64,000 nucleotides of DNA from RGIG426 sp045598965 (GTDB lineage Bacteria > Bacillota > Clostridia > Oscillospirales > Acutalibacteraceae): the NCBI GenBank assembly GCA_045598965.1, contig JAZRVH010000033.1, forward strand, positions 69,809 through 133,808, given 5' to 3'. Both the position numbers and the translations under genes were made by a program. Each line of letters begins with the position of its first letter. The first letter of the stretch is position 1. The notes beneath the pieces were generated by a model. The model was not told where the DNA came from, searched no databases, and saw only the letters and a program-made list of their open reading frames with translations. This document shows positions 52,735-62,315 of the stretch, piece by piece.

Positions 52735-54180
52735 ATGGCGTTACAGCGTGTTACCGGTATTACAAAGCGATGGCTTGTAAACGGACTCGGAACCGTGTTT
52801 TTGTTTTTGGCGTTGCTTGTTGCCGCCTTCATCCTTTTAACCCGAAACTATTATTATCGTAGTGTCCAGTCGGAGCTTTTGTCGTATGCCAACAGCTCGG
52901 CGGATTTGTTTGAGCGGTATATCAAAGACGGAAACTTTGACTTGGAATCGGGACTTCGTGATTTTGTGGCAAATTTCCAGGACAAAGAGGTTGTGGAGGT
53001 TCAGCTCGTCAACAACGAGGGAGCGATTGTACTTACTTCCACCGGATTTGGACGTTCCGGCGAAATTGCTCCCGATTGGGAGGGAACCGCCTCCTCTAAG
53101 GATAACACCGCCTCGTGGCGGGGCAAATCGTCCAGCGGCGAAAATGTAATGTCGGTATGTGTGCGGTTGTCGGAAAAAGGCTCAAAAGCCGGATACGGAC
53201 TGCGTTACGTTACCTCGCTTCGTTTGGTTCATGCGGAAATGCGTTCCGCCACCTTGGTGATTATCGCCATTGCTCTTTCGGTTCTGTTTTTCGTTATGCT
53301 TTCCAACTCCTACTTTGTCAGCACCATTATTAACCCCGTGAAAGAAATCGGCCGCACGGCTCGAAATATTGCTCTCGGACATTACGATGTGCGAATTGAA
53401 AAACGGTATAACGACGAAATTGGCGAACTTACCGATACGATAAACTATATGGCGGGCGAGATTGCCACCGCCGAACAGATGAAAAACGACTTTATTTCCT
53501 CTGTATCCCACGAATTGCGTACACCGCTCACCTCGATCAAGGGTTGGAGCGAAACGCTGTCCGAGCTCGGAACCGAGGATGAGGAGATGACCAAAAAAGG
53601 CTTGAAGGTTATCTCCGGCGAGACCGACCGACTGGCTCGTATTGTGGAGGATCTTCTCGACTTCTCCCGAATGCAGAGCGGACGGTTTTCGGTGCAAATT
53701 GAAAAAATGGACCTGCTTGCCGAGGTGGAGGACAGCGTTATGCTGTACCGTGACCGTGCCAAGCGTGAGGGAATCACCTTAAAATATTTGGAGAATGCCC
53801 GGGTTATGTTGCCGATCGAGGGCGACCGTATTCGGCTTCGTCAGGTGCTTGTCAACGTGATCGACAACGCTATTAAATATTCTAGATCCGGCGGAACCGT
53901 TCGTGTGGAGGCGGCGGAAATGGGCGACTTCGCCCAGGTGGTCGTCAGCGACACCGGTATCGGCATTTCCGATGAGGATTTACAGCACATCACCGACAAG
54001 TTCTATCGTGCCGGTAAAAACGGCGGTATTCCGGGCTCCGGAATCGGACTTGCCGTTGTGGATGAAATCATTAAAAAACACAACGGAACGTTGGAAATTG
54101 AGAGTGATGAGGGCATTGGTACAACCGTCATCATCACGCTACCGAAAAAACAACCGCATCCCGGAAAGGAGTCAGTATGA
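52735..54180 (+). CDS. Membrane sensor histidine kinase
   Basis: 481 residues. First membrane helix about 16-37, an extracellular domain of about 130 residues, second helix about 172-195, HAMP, HisKA with SVSHELRTPLTS (His near 259), and HATPase_c with DNAIKYS, DTGIGI and GSGIGLAVV boxes. WalK/ResE-like layout; the extracellular domain has no recognised ligand site. Cognate of the regulator before it; its end overlaps the DUF1385 gene by 4 bases. Confidence 0.94.
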   Translation: MALQRVTGITKRWLVNGLGTVFLFLALLVAAFILLTRNYYYRSVQSELLSYANSSADLFERYIKDGNFDLESGLRDFVANFQDKEVVEVQLVNNEGAIVLTSTGFGRSGEIAPDWEGTASSKDNTASWRGKSSSGENVMSVCVRLSEKGSKAGYGLRYVTSLRLVHAEMRSATLVIIAIALSVLFFVMLSNSYFVSTIINPVKEIGRTARNIALGHYDVRIEKRYNDEIGELTDTINYMAGEIATAEQMKNDFISSVSHELRTPLTSIKGWSETLSELGTEDEEMTKKGLKVISGETDRLARIVEDLLDFSRMQSGRFSVQIEKMDLLAEVEDSVMLYRDRAKREGITLKYLENARVMLPIEGDRIRLRQVLVNVIDNAIKYSRSGGTVRVEAAEMGDFAQVVVSDTGIGISDEDLQHITDKFYRAGKNGGIPGSGIGLAVVDEIIKKHNGTLEIESDEGIGTTVIITLPKKQPHPGKESV

Positions 54181-55241
54181 GTAAACAAGCAAAATCCTGT
54201 CCCGCAAAATTCACCTCTATCGGCGGACAAGCCTTGATTGAGGGCGTGATGATGCGTGGCCCGAAAAAAACGGCAATGGCGGTACGCCATGCAGAAACAA
54301 AAGAAATCCAAATGAAAATGTGGGAAAACGGAGCTTCCAAAAAAGGCTTTTTCTGGAAAACGCCGTTTGTCCGTGGCGTATTCAACTTTGTGGATTCACT
54401 TATTCAAGGCTATAAGGCGTTGATGCTTTCCGTCGATATGTCCGGCATGGGCGACGAGGAAGTGGAAAACGAAAACCAAGAGAAAGAAATTAAAAAGATG
54501 AGCGACGGCCCGCTGTTTGCGGTGTTGATGGTTATCAGCTGTGTTCTCGGTGTGGGTCTTGGCGTCGGATTGTTTATTTGGCTTCCCATTCAAATATACA
54601 ACCTGTTCAAGGGATGGATTCCGGCACTGGACAACCGGTTTTTGCAATCGTTTTGCGAGGGACTTTTGCGTCTGATTATCTTTATTGCGTACATTGCGGC
54701 CACCGCTTTGATGAAAGATATTCGCCGTGTGTATCAATATCACGGTGCAGAGCACAAGACCATATTCTGTTATGAGCACGGACTTCCGCTGACGGTGGAA
54801 AATGTGAAAAAACAGATTCGCTTTCATCCCCGTTGCGGCACCAGCTTTATGATTTTGATGCTGCTTATCGGTATCTTTTTCTCTATGATTATCCCGCACA
54901 ATATCCCGTCGCTTTTACGAGCCGCTGTTAAACTTTTGATGATTCCGCTGGTTATGGGCGTGGGTTATGAGGCCATTAAACTTGCCGGCCGTAAGGATAA
55001 TACGTTTACTCGCATCATCTCCGCTCCCGGACTTTGGGTGCAACGCATTACGACCAGAGAGCCGGAAGACGATATGATTGAATGTGCTATCGCCTCGTTT
55101 GTTGAGGTGTTGCCGCTGGACGACAAAGCACGCACAACCGCACAAACGGTGCTTTGGACCCCGTATGAAGAGAAGAAAACGACAGAGGAATCTGTTGCGG
55201 GAGACGACGAGGAGACTGTCGAGGAGACTACTGAATCCTAA
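54177..55241 (+). CDS. DUF1385 family membrane protein
   Basis: 354 residues. Seen: GGQALIEGVMMRGPKKTAMAVR near the start, several membrane helices (about 110-140, 160-185, 220-265), and YQYHGAEHKTIFCYEHG and RFHPRCGTSFM with conserved His and Cys that could bind a metal. The family is common beside prmC and prfA in Clostridia, as here, but its role is unknown. An acidic, low-complexity tail follows. Confidence 0.93.
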   Translation: MSKQAKSCPAKFTSIGGQALIEGVMMRGPKKTAMAVRHAETKEIQMKMWENGASKKGFFWKTPFVRGVFNFVDSLIQGYKALMLSVDMSGMGDEEVENENQEKEIKKMSDGPLFAVLMVISCVLGVGLGVGLFIWLPIQIYNLFKGWIPALDNRFLQSFCEGLLRLIIFIAYIAATALMKDIRRVYQYHGAEHKTIFCYEHGLPLTVENVKKQIRFHPRCGTSFMILMLLIGIFFSMIIPHNIPSLLRAAVKLLMIPLVMGVGYEAIKLAGRKDNTFTRIISAPGLWVQRITTREPEDDMIECAIASFVEVLPLDDKARTTAQTVLWTPYEEKKTTEESVAGDDEETVEETTES

Positions 55242-55259
55242 CGAAATCGGGTGAACGAA

Positions 55260-56117
55260 ATGACCTATCGTGAGTTATATCGCCAGCTGATGGCAGGAAT
55301 GAAAGAGGCCGGTGTGCCGGATGCACGGTTTGACGCCAGTTGTCTGCTCGAGGACATCGGCGGCTTGCCGTTTGCTCAACGGGCACGCTATTGGGGCGAA
55401 TACGTTCCCGAGCCTATTCGCTTTGAGGTGGAACGAGCCGCCGCTCAGCGTATGGCGGGCCGACCGTTGCAATACATATTGGGCAGTTGGGACTTTTTGG
55501 CGTTGACTCTCCGAGTGGGTGAGGGAGTGCTGATTCCCCGCCCGGAGACCGAGTTACTGTGTGAAATCGGTGCCGCCTTTATCCGCAATAGCAGTCGTCC
55601 GCATCCTCAGGTGTTCGATTTGTGTGCCGGATCGGGATGTGTGGGTCTCGGTATTTGCACCCTCGTAAAGGAAGCCCAGGTGACGGCGGTGGAATTATCC
55701 GAAGCAGCGTGCTATTATTTGCGATATAATGTTGCCAATCACCCGGATTGCAATGTGGATATCATGCAAGCGGATATTTTGACCGATTCGCTGTCCATTC
55801 CCGGAATGGCAGAACTGATTGTGTGCAATCCGCCATACATCCGCACGGCGGATTTGGATGGACTGCAAACAGAGGTAAAACACGAGCCTCGTATGGCGTT
55901 GGATGGCGATGAGGACGGACTCAAGTTTTATCGTGGATTGACAAAGCATTGGGTTAATCGCCTGCTGGATGGAGGAATGCTGGCGGTGGAAATCGGCGAA
56001 GACCAGGGAGATGATGTTTCTCGCTTGTTTGTGGAAGCCGGTTTGTCCGATGTGCGTGTATACAAAGATGCCTCCGGTCTTGACCGAGTGGTTACCGGCA
56101 TTCGTTGCCCCGAATAA
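55260..56117 (+). CDS. prmC: Release factor (glutamine-N5) methyltransferase PrmC
   Basis: Methylates the GGQ glutamine of peptide-chain release factors. About 285 residues. Seen: N-terminal helical domain (ASCLLEDIGG), GRPLQYILGSWDF, VLIPRPETELL, SAM loop DLCAGSGCVGLGI and the catalytic NPPYI. ATG 55260 has a weak GGGTGA upstream; an alternative GTG at 55251 would add three residues. Follows DUF1385 and is closed by a terminator; prfA is not in the window. Confidence 0.94.
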   Translation: MTYRELYRQLMAGMKEAGVPDARFDASCLLEDIGGLPFAQRARYWGEYVPEPIRFEVERAAAQRMAGRPLQYILGSWDFLALTLRVGEGVLIPRPETELLCEIGAAFIRNSSRPHPQVFDLCAGSGCVGLGICTLVKEAQVTAVELSEAACYYLRYNVANHPDCNVDIMQADILTDSLSIPGMAELIVCNPPYIRTADLDGLQTEVKHEPRMALDGDEDGLKFYRGLTKHWVNRLLDGGMLAVEIGEDQGDDVSRLFVEAGLSDVRVYKDASGLDRVVTGIRCPE

Positions 56118-56123
56118 AAGATA

Positions 56124-56178
56124 AAAAAGACCGCCCAAGGCCTACCGTTGTGGTAGTTGCCTTAGGCGGTTTTCTTTT
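56124..56178. terminator. Bidirectional terminator after prmC and the zinc-ribbon gene
   Basis: Long stem AGACCGCC...AAGGC...TACC / GGTA...GCCTT...GGCGGTTTTC with A and T runs on both sides, between converging genes. Confidence 0.8.
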
Positions 56179-56187
56179 TGCCGATTA

Positions 56188-56544
56188 TTATGTGATGATG
56201 CGGTACACAATGCCGCATAATGCGGCGACAATAAACAGAAGAATAATTCCGCCGCACCCGACTTTCAGTGTTTTGAGAATACTGGTTCCGCCGCTTAAAA
56301 ACCGAAATGCCGCATCGGCGGCACGGGAGATTTTCCCGAGGCTTTTAGTGGCTTCCCGATTTTCTTCCGCTTCGGTGCGGTTGCGTTCGATTTCCGATTG
56401 TTTGCGTTCCTGCTCCAATTTTTCTGCTTTTTGTTTTGCATTGATTTGTTCATTATGGGACAAAACCGCATTGCAATGGGGACAAACGGCACAATCGGCA
56501 TCAATTTGTGCTTCGCAGTATTCACAAAAAATTTTCTCGCTCAT
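56188..56544 (-). CDS. Zinc-ribbon, coiled-coil membrane protein of unknown function
   Basis: 118 residues. One zinc ribbon (CEYC...CPHC, residues 7-24), a charged helical/coiled-coil segment (about 30-70, EKLEQERKQSEIERNR), then a C-terminal membrane segment (GGIILLFIVAALCGIVY). The ATG overlaps the stop of the 914-residue transferase gene (ATGA) and its AAGGAG lies inside that gene, so it is translationally coupled to the wall-polymer genes. Family not assigned. Confidence 0.8.
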   Translation of the reverse strand: MSEKIFCEYCEAQIDADCAVCPHCNAVLSHNEQINAKQKAEKLEQERKQSEIERNRTEAEENREATKSLGKISRAADAAFRFLSGGTSILKTLKVGCGGIILLFIVAALCGIVYRIIT

Positions 56545-59285
56545 TGGGATAACTCCTTACGGGTAAAGTCTAAAAGCTGCTGATATATGCGTTTGCAATT
56601 TTCATGGTCGGAATAGGCGAAAAACGCATCGGCACGAGCCTTGTATTCCGGCGGCATTTCACATTGATGCTCCATAGCATCGATAAGCGTATCCACCAGA
56701 TCGTCTTGGGTTTTGCATACCGTGCCAAATCCCATTTCCTCGGTCTTAAAAGCCCCTTCCTCATAATGCTTCGGCAGGCTGTCCGGCAGGTAATAGACAA
56801 GCGGTTTTCGCATATAGGCAAAGTCAAACTGGACGCCGGAATAGTCGGTAATCATCAAAGCCGATTCGCAAAACAGCTGTTCATAGGAGGTGTCGCCGGT
56901 GGCGGCGAGGATTTTTACCGGCGACGTGTCGCCGAAATCTTTTAACTGGGGACTGACAATGGGGTGAAGCACATACACGATATCGTAAGAAAGGCGTTTT
57001 GCGGCGTCAAGAAGGCGTTTATCGTGAATAAGTGCATCGTAGGTCTTAAAATAGGCGGAATCACGAAAATGGGGGTTATAATCCCGTTTAACGCCCTCAT
57101 TCTTGCGGACGGTCACCGCCGATTGCATTCGCCAGGTGGGAGACAGAAGCAGTTGGTTCCTTTTTCTGTCTACCAGTCCGTCAAAACGGGGAACGCCGGT
57201 GAGCTTTAACTCGTCGCCGCTGTAGTCGTAAATCGGGCGAGAGAGGTTGTCGATTTCGATGGGTGCGGCACAAAAATATAGTTGTGTGTTGTCACGCAGG
57301 CGGTTTTGTGCCGCCGCAATGTTTTGTACCGACAATCCGTGTTGCACGCAGGCGGTTTTGAAATGCACCAAATCCCGCAGATAGGCGGAGGTGTCCACCG
57401 ACAGATGGTTGACCTCCATCACGGTGGAGTTGGAGGCAATCACTAAATCGGCATTGAGCAACGCCATATAATGACGTAAGGTGTTGCGATAGGTGGGACA
57501 AAGCCCGTCCGCTTTCAGTGCCGCCGCTTCAGGGGCGTGGCGATCGATTAAATAGGTTTTGAATATTCCGTCGTGTTGCGGTTTTGTATAGCGATAGATG
57601 TATTCGGCGTTGTCGCCGCCTTTATATATTTTGTCGAGGAAAAACCACACGGTTTTGTTTTTCCAGTAAGGGCGAGTAACCCAGTAAGCACCTCGCATGG
57701 CAAGCATGGCTAAGGCACGCTTTTGACCGCTTTTAAGCATTTCAAAAGCGAGGGAAAGCTCACGTCCGATGCCGGAAAAGGGTTTGTTTTTCGTAAACCG
57801 CAAGGAGAGCGTCTCTTTATCGTAGCGACAAACACGGTCGGAAAATCGCCAAGTGGCGTGTTTCAGCGTTTCGGTGAGTTTGGCAAAATGAGAGGGGAAC
57901 ACCAAGGGGAGCGGATAGGTTTTTTTCTCAAATTCCAGTTCGAAGTGTACGCTTTTTGCCGCTTTTACGGCGTCATAGGGAAGCGACACCGAAAAGGCAC
58001 GCTGCTTAAAGGCGGATTTTCCGAAATACTTGGTCAATGCAAACCGACCGCACCACGCCGGCTCATATTTCTTGTCGCCGACACAGATATGTAGGGTGGC
58101 GGCAGAACCATAGACGTTGGCGATGGTGCCGTCAATCTCAATGCGGTCTTTTATAAAGTCCATTCGCTGAACATTCACGGGGGTGAGCATAGAGTTGCCA
58201 AACGGCACACACCCTTTTTTCGGCAGCGATAACAGCAGTTGTCCACCCAAGGAGGAGAGACACATTTCCTCGGTGAAACAACGGTATTTCAGTTGATAAA
58301 ACATCACTTTTTGAGAGAACGCCAGAGCATCACCCTCCGGCAATACACGGTCGATTATCTCATCGTCCACATAATCGAGAACCGCACTAAACCGTTCTTG
58401 CTCTTGTATGGCGTTTTCCGTTGACAGCACACGGCGGTTGCGGTTATCTTTGTTTGCTTCTAATTTACACCACAAAAGATAGGTTACCGCCGCTTGCAGA
58501 TAGGCGGGAACGAACCCACGGTCTTTTTTTACACTTTTCAAAAGCGGCAGTAACCACTCGTCGATTTCCTGCTCGTACCAAGCACGGTCATACACGCCGG
58601 GGAACACGGCAAAATGCGGGTCATACGGTGTGTCGTAGGTATAGGTGACCTCGTCTGCCGCCAGCAGAAGTCCTTGCTTTACCAAAAGGCGAAACAATAA
58701 ATCTTGTGCACTTGCCGTATCGGAGAGCGTTTCGCTCATTTCGAACTTTTTAAGAGACGGTAAATAGAACATAACGCCGAAAAGCGTGAGGGGAAACCGA
58801 AGAGCTACCGGTTTCTTTCCACGCAAGTCAACGCCAACAGTACGTTTTCCTGCCGAAAAGCGGTCAACACCGCCTTTGGCGAATTGCTGTTTCGGGCAAA
58901 TCAGCGGGATGTCGGGAAGTTTCGGAAGCTTTTCCTCGTCCTCATCCTCTAACAAATCATCGTCAAGGTTGACACGGTCCGCAAAGCGAAGCATTTTTTC
59001 GAAGTAGGATTTTGAAAAACGGTCGCCGGCTTTCAGTGTCACCAAATAATCGCAGTCACAATCCGTCTTTACGGCGTTAAAAGCGGCGGCGATTCCGTCG
59101 GAAAGGAGAGTGGCGTCGTGAGAGGCGGCATAATCGGCGAAAACGGGGCTATTTTGCCCGTTTTGGACAAGAATAGGGATAAGCTTCGTCTGGACGGTTT
59201 GCCCGTCAAATGCCGCCAAAAGAGCGGCGTTTTGCTCCTCGTTTTCGTTGGCGATAAGCAATACGGTAATGCGTGCACCGTTCAT
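56541..59285 (-). CDS. Large TagF-like CDP-glycerol/polyol-phosphate transferase with a vestigial N-terminal domain
   Basis: 914 residues. N-terminal 1-130 reads like a degenerate GT-A glycosyltransferase (VLLIANENEEQNA, LKAGDRFS), the middle is unique, and the C-terminal half (about 510-914) is a Glyphos_transf domain with VQHGLSVQN, LLSPTWR, VLHPIVSP and ITDYSGVQFDFAYMRKPLVYY, the nucleotide- and acceptor-binding motifs. Expected to add poly(glycerol or ribitol phosphate) units to a wall polymer on the cytoplasmic face. GGAGGA precedes the ATG, which overlaps the epimerase stop by 4 bases. Confidence 0.88.
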   Translation of the reverse strand: MNGARITVLLIANENEEQNAALLAAFDGQTVQTKLIPILVQNGQNSPVFADYAASHDATLLSDGIAAAFNAVKTDCDCDYLVTLKAGDRFSKSYFEKMLRFADRVNLDDDLLEDEDEEKLPKLPDIPLICPKQQFAKGGVDRFSAGKRTVGVDLRGKKPVALRFPLTLFGVMFYLPSLKKFEMSETLSDTASAQDLLFRLLVKQGLLLAADEVTYTYDTPYDPHFAVFPGVYDRAWYEQEIDEWLLPLLKSVKKDRGFVPAYLQAAVTYLLWCKLEANKDNRNRRVLSTENAIQEQERFSAVLDYVDDEIIDRVLPEGDALAFSQKVMFYQLKYRCFTEEMCLSSLGGQLLLSLPKKGCVPFGNSMLTPVNVQRMDFIKDRIEIDGTIANVYGSAATLHICVGDKKYEPAWCGRFALTKYFGKSAFKQRAFSVSLPYDAVKAAKSVHFELEFEKKTYPLPLVFPSHFAKLTETLKHATWRFSDRVCRYDKETLSLRFTKNKPFSGIGRELSLAFEMLKSGQKRALAMLAMRGAYWVTRPYWKNKTVWFFLDKIYKGGDNAEYIYRYTKPQHDGIFKTYLIDRHAPEAAALKADGLCPTYRNTLRHYMALLNADLVIASNSTVMEVNHLSVDTSAYLRDLVHFKTACVQHGLSVQNIAAAQNRLRDNTQLYFCAAPIEIDNLSRPIYDYSGDELKLTGVPRFDGLVDRKRNQLLLSPTWRMQSAVTVRKNEGVKRDYNPHFRDSAYFKTYDALIHDKRLLDAAKRLSYDIVYVLHPIVSPQLKDFGDTSPVKILAATGDTSYEQLFCESALMITDYSGVQFDFAYMRKPLVYYLPDSLPKHYEEGAFKTEEMGFGTVCKTQDDLVDTLIDAMEHQCEMPPEYKARADAFFAYSDHENCKRIYQQLLDFTRKELSQ

Positions 59286-60355
59286 AGCGATTCCTCCAAA
59301 ATAGCCACCGTGCGACGAACACCCTCTGCAATATCCACCTCTGCCTTGAAGCCCAAAGCGGCTATGGCACGGCAGTCAAGGATTTCCGGCGTTTTCGTAA
59401 AGACCTTTGGCGGTTCCGGCTCGTCTTCGGGATTTGCAAAAGAGAGGGTAAGCCCACGCTCGGGGAATGCCGCCACCGCTATTTTCCCAAAGTCACGAAT
59501 CGTAACATTGGAGCAATCGTCGGCGATGTTATAGACGTTGCCGTTTTCGCCGCAAAGCAACACCGTTAAAAACGCCGCCGCCGTGTCCGCTACGTAGCAA
59601 AAAGAGCGATAGGCGGCACCGTTACTTTTGAGCAAAATGTTTTCATGGCGAACCACATTGGCGATAAACTGTGCCCATACACGGTCATCATCCAATCCGC
59701 ACGCACCGTAAATGTATGCGGGGCGAACCAGCTTTACCGGCGTGCCGAACTGGTGGAAATACGCATTTGCCAGCGTCTCGGTTGCACGTTTTCCCTCGGC
59801 ATAGCAGTTTTTATAGGTGGTGAAATCGAGAATACCATTGGCTTGCTCCGTCATCCTGTCGCCCTCATAAATATCGCCGTAAACCTTAAGGCTGGAAGCA
59901 CAAAGCACACTTTTTGCGTTGCACTCTTTGGCGTATTTCAGCACGTTTGCTGTGCCGACGGTGTTGGTTAAAAGGGTACCGACGGGGTTTTGCTCATACT
60001 GGATGGCACTGGCGGGGCTTGCCGCATGAATAACATACTCCGCAGGCGGCAGGTCGTCGGGCAGATTACACACATCGCCCGCAATGAGTGTCAGCTCATC
60101 TCGATTGACGGCATCTCCGAATGCCGCACGGGCTTTTTGCTCGTTGTGCACAAAGGCTACGATGCGAATTGTGTTCCCGGAAAGGTCGTTGTGCAAAAGG
60201 GTGGCGAGCGTGATATATCGACCGATGAGCCCGGCGGCTCCGGTTAAAAACAGAGTTTTTCCCGCCATTTTCTCCCACGGCAATGCCCGCTTGGCTACGG
60301 ACAAAATGTCCGCATACAAAGCGGGCTTCAGCAGTTCTTTTAACGGGGTTTTCAT
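59282..60355 (-). CDS. NAD-dependent epimerase/dehydratase (extended SDR)
   Basis: 357 residues. Seen: FLTGAAGLIGRYI (NAD-binding GxxGxxG) near residue 36, CASSLKVYGD, the catalytic Tyr-x3-Lys in NCYAEGKRAT near 195, and VRPAYIYGACGLDDDRVW. Typical of nucleotide-sugar epimerases or dehydratases; the substrate is unknown. Lies between a cytidylyltransferase and a TagF-like gene, so a CDP-sugar or a glycosyl unit of the polymer is plausible. Translationally coupled to the downstream transferase (4-base overlap). Confidence 0.9.
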   Translation of the reverse strand: MKTPLKELLKPALYADILSVAKRALPWEKMAGKTLFLTGAAGLIGRYITLATLLHNDLSGNTIRIVAFVHNEQKARAAFGDAVNRDELTLIAGDVCNLPDDLPPAEYVIHAASPASAIQYEQNPVGTLLTNTVGTANVLKYAKECNAKSVLCASSLKVYGDIYEGDRMTEQANGILDFTTYKNCYAEGKRATETLANAYFHQFGTPVKLVRPAYIYGACGLDDDRVWAQFIANVVRHENILLKSNGAAYRSFCYVADTAAAFLTVLLCGENGNVYNIADDCSNVTIRDFGKIAVAAFPERGLTLSFANPEDEPEPPKVFTKTPEILDCRAIAALGFKAEVDIAEGVRRTVAILEESL

Positions 60356-60381
60356 CGTTTCATCCGTCCTTTTTGCAAGAA

Positions 60382-61131
60382 TTAAAGGCCGTGAGAGGCG
60401 GCGTTTTCGCCGTCATTCAATTCGGCTTCGTGTCGTTTTTTGTATTCATACCGGGATTTTAAGACGTGTAAATCATAGTCGGTGGTGACTTTGATGTTGT
60501 CTTGGTCACCGGCTACTAAGTGAATTTCCTCACCCAAAGAGATGAACAATTCGCTGGACGAAACCGGGGCGGGGAGACCCAATCGCTCCACCTCGCCGTG
60601 TGCCCACAGAATGCGAGAGAGGCGGTATCCCTGCGGTGCTTGCGTGACAAACATCTCGTTGCGGGGCATAGCGATACGGCAGGTCGTTCCGTCGGGGCTT
60701 TGCAAAACGGAGTCAATGCTGGGAACGCAGGGAACGGCAGTGCCGTATTCCCGTGCCGTGGCGATGCAATCGGAAATCAGTTCATTTGTCAAAATGGGGC
60801 GTACACCGTCCGAAATTAAAACGATGTCCTCATCGTTCATAGATTCGGCGGCGGTAACCAATCCGTTGTGGATGGATTCGAAGCCGTTTTTGCCGCCCGG
60901 AACAACGGCGGTGATTTTCGGGATGGAAAACTCGGCGATAAGGTGGTTTAGGTGGGGAATCCACTCCGCAAGGCAGGCGACCACGATGGCGTCTACCTCG
61001 GGATGAAAGGCGAATTTCTCGAGGGTGCGGATAATGATGGGCTTGCCGTCTACCTCTAAAAACTGTTTTGGTTTGTCGGCAGATTTCAGGCGTACGCCGG
61101 TGCCGCCGGCAAAAATAACAACCGATACCAT
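60382..61131 (-). CDS. IspD/TarI-family cytidylyltransferase (copy 1)
   Basis: 249 residues. Seen: VVIFAGGTGVRLKSADKPKQFLEVDGKP (CTP-binding loop), VPGGKNGFESIHNGL and DGVRPILTNELI. Family makes CDP-methylerythritol (IspD) or CDP-ribitol (TarI); linkage to TagF-like genes favours a polyol phosphate for a wall polymer. ATG 61131 follows AGGAGG by 8 bases; 24 further in-frame codons upstream lack a ribosome site. A second, different member lies at 62316. Confidence 0.88.
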   Translation of the reverse strand: MVSVVIFAGGTGVRLKSADKPKQFLEVDGKPIIIRTLEKFAFHPEVDAIVVACLAEWIPHLNHLIAEFSIPKITAVVPGGKNGFESIHNGLVTAAESMNDEDIVLISDGVRPILTNELISDCIATAREYGTAVPCVPSIDSVLQSPDGTTCRIAMPRNEMFVTQAPQGYRLSRILWAHGEVERLGLPAPVSSSELFISLGEEIHLVAGDQDNIKVTTDYDLHVLKSRYEYKKRHEAELNDGENAASHGL

Positions 61132-61144
61132 CGAAAAATCCTCC

Positions 61145-62290
61145 TTACCGTGTCTTTTCGGCAATGAATTTGCAAAGACTTTCGGCGGCGTGGCCGCTTT
61201 CACGGCTTCCCAAATCCGAAAGATGCGTATTTACCGCCGCTTGATAGGCGGTGGCGTCAAACTGCAACAAGTTTTTTGCCATTTCCTCTGTGGTTTCGGC
61301 AAGAGGGAATGGCCACTTGTGAATATCCAAATAAAAGTCCCGTTCACACCGGTAGTCGGAGAGGTCGGGTGCAAAGAGAAAACACGGTTTTTCTGTCAAC
61401 GAAAAGTCCCAAATGCACGAGGAATAATCGGACACCAGCACATCCGCCGCACACAAAAGCTCTTGCATATCCGGATAGGCGGTAACATCCACGGTGTTTT
61501 GGGCATCCGCTTTTTTTGCCATATAGTGAGTGCGAACCAAAATTTTGTAGCCGGGGAAACGCTCTTGCAATGCGGCTTTAATCGTTTCATCCTCAAACCA
61601 CAGAACATCGCCGTTGTCGGCTTTGCGGAATGTGGGAGCGAATAACAAGAGCGGGGTGGTTTCATCAAATCCGTAAAACGCCCGCACCTTTGCGTTGGCG
61701 GCGTTGCGGGCGGCGGCATTCATCAAAATATCGTTGCGGGCGAGGCCGGTTTCCATCACGTCGCCCGTGTAACCGAAGGCTCCACGAATGACGGTTTCGG
61801 TAAAGGTGGAAGAGCCGGAAGTAAACAAATCAATTTGCTTTGCAATGCGGCGTAAGCGGCGATGATATCCCGGCGTTTCGTCCGGAACATCGTGTCCCAC
61901 TTTCTTGTATAACCCACAACCGTGCCACGTCTGTATCACGGTTTGTTTTTTGCCGAAGGGGAGATAGGAGCAGCCGGACATATCGTTGAGCACAACCACT
62001 TTGGCGGTCAATATGCGGTAAAAATAAGCGAGCGAATCAAATTGAACGGTTTTTATGCCTTTTGCTTCAAGGGCTTTGCGGGCGTCTTCATCGCACGCAC
62101 ACCATTCCACCGTCAGCGTATCCCCGTAAAGCTCGTGCAGCTTTTTGCATATTGCTTCGGGGTTGCAGGTCACTCGTTTGCCCGCATAGGCGGAAAAAAA
62201 GACAGTCCGTGCACGTACGGGGCATAAGCGAAAGAGGTGCAGGCATCCGTAAAGAGCCTCCACCGCCGCACTTTTTAGCCATTCGTGCAC
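61145..62290 (-). CDS. TagF/TagB-like CDP-polyol phosphotransferase
   Basis: 381 residues, GTG start at 62290 fixed by GGAGGG 6 bases upstream and by the end of the preceding gene. Seen: IQTWHGCGLYKKVG (catalytic His), LLLFAPTFRK, LVRTHYMAKK, and VSDYSSCIWDFSLTEKPCFLF. The short form suits a primase (TagB/TarB-like) or a single-unit transferase, with the 914-residue enzyme as polymerase (inference). Located between the two cytidylyltransferases. Confidence 0.88.
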   Translation of the reverse strand: MHEWLKSAAVEALYGCLHLFRLCPVRARTVFFSAYAGKRVTCNPEAICKKLHELYGDTLTVEWCACDEDARKALEAKGIKTVQFDSLAYFYRILTAKVVVLNDMSGCSYLPFGKKQTVIQTWHGCGLYKKVGHDVPDETPGYHRRLRRIAKQIDLFTSGSSTFTETVIRGAFGYTGDVMETGLARNDILMNAAARNAANAKVRAFYGFDETTPLLLFAPTFRKADNGDVLWFEDETIKAALQERFPGYKILVRTHYMAKKADAQNTVDVTAYPDMQELLCAADVLVSDYSSCIWDFSLTEKPCFLFAPDLSDYRCERDFYLDIHKWPFPLAETTEEMAKNLLQFDATAYQAAVNTHLSDLGSRESGHAAESLCKFIAEKTR

Positions 62291-62315
62291 GGAAATCCCT
62301 CCAAATTTTTTGGTT

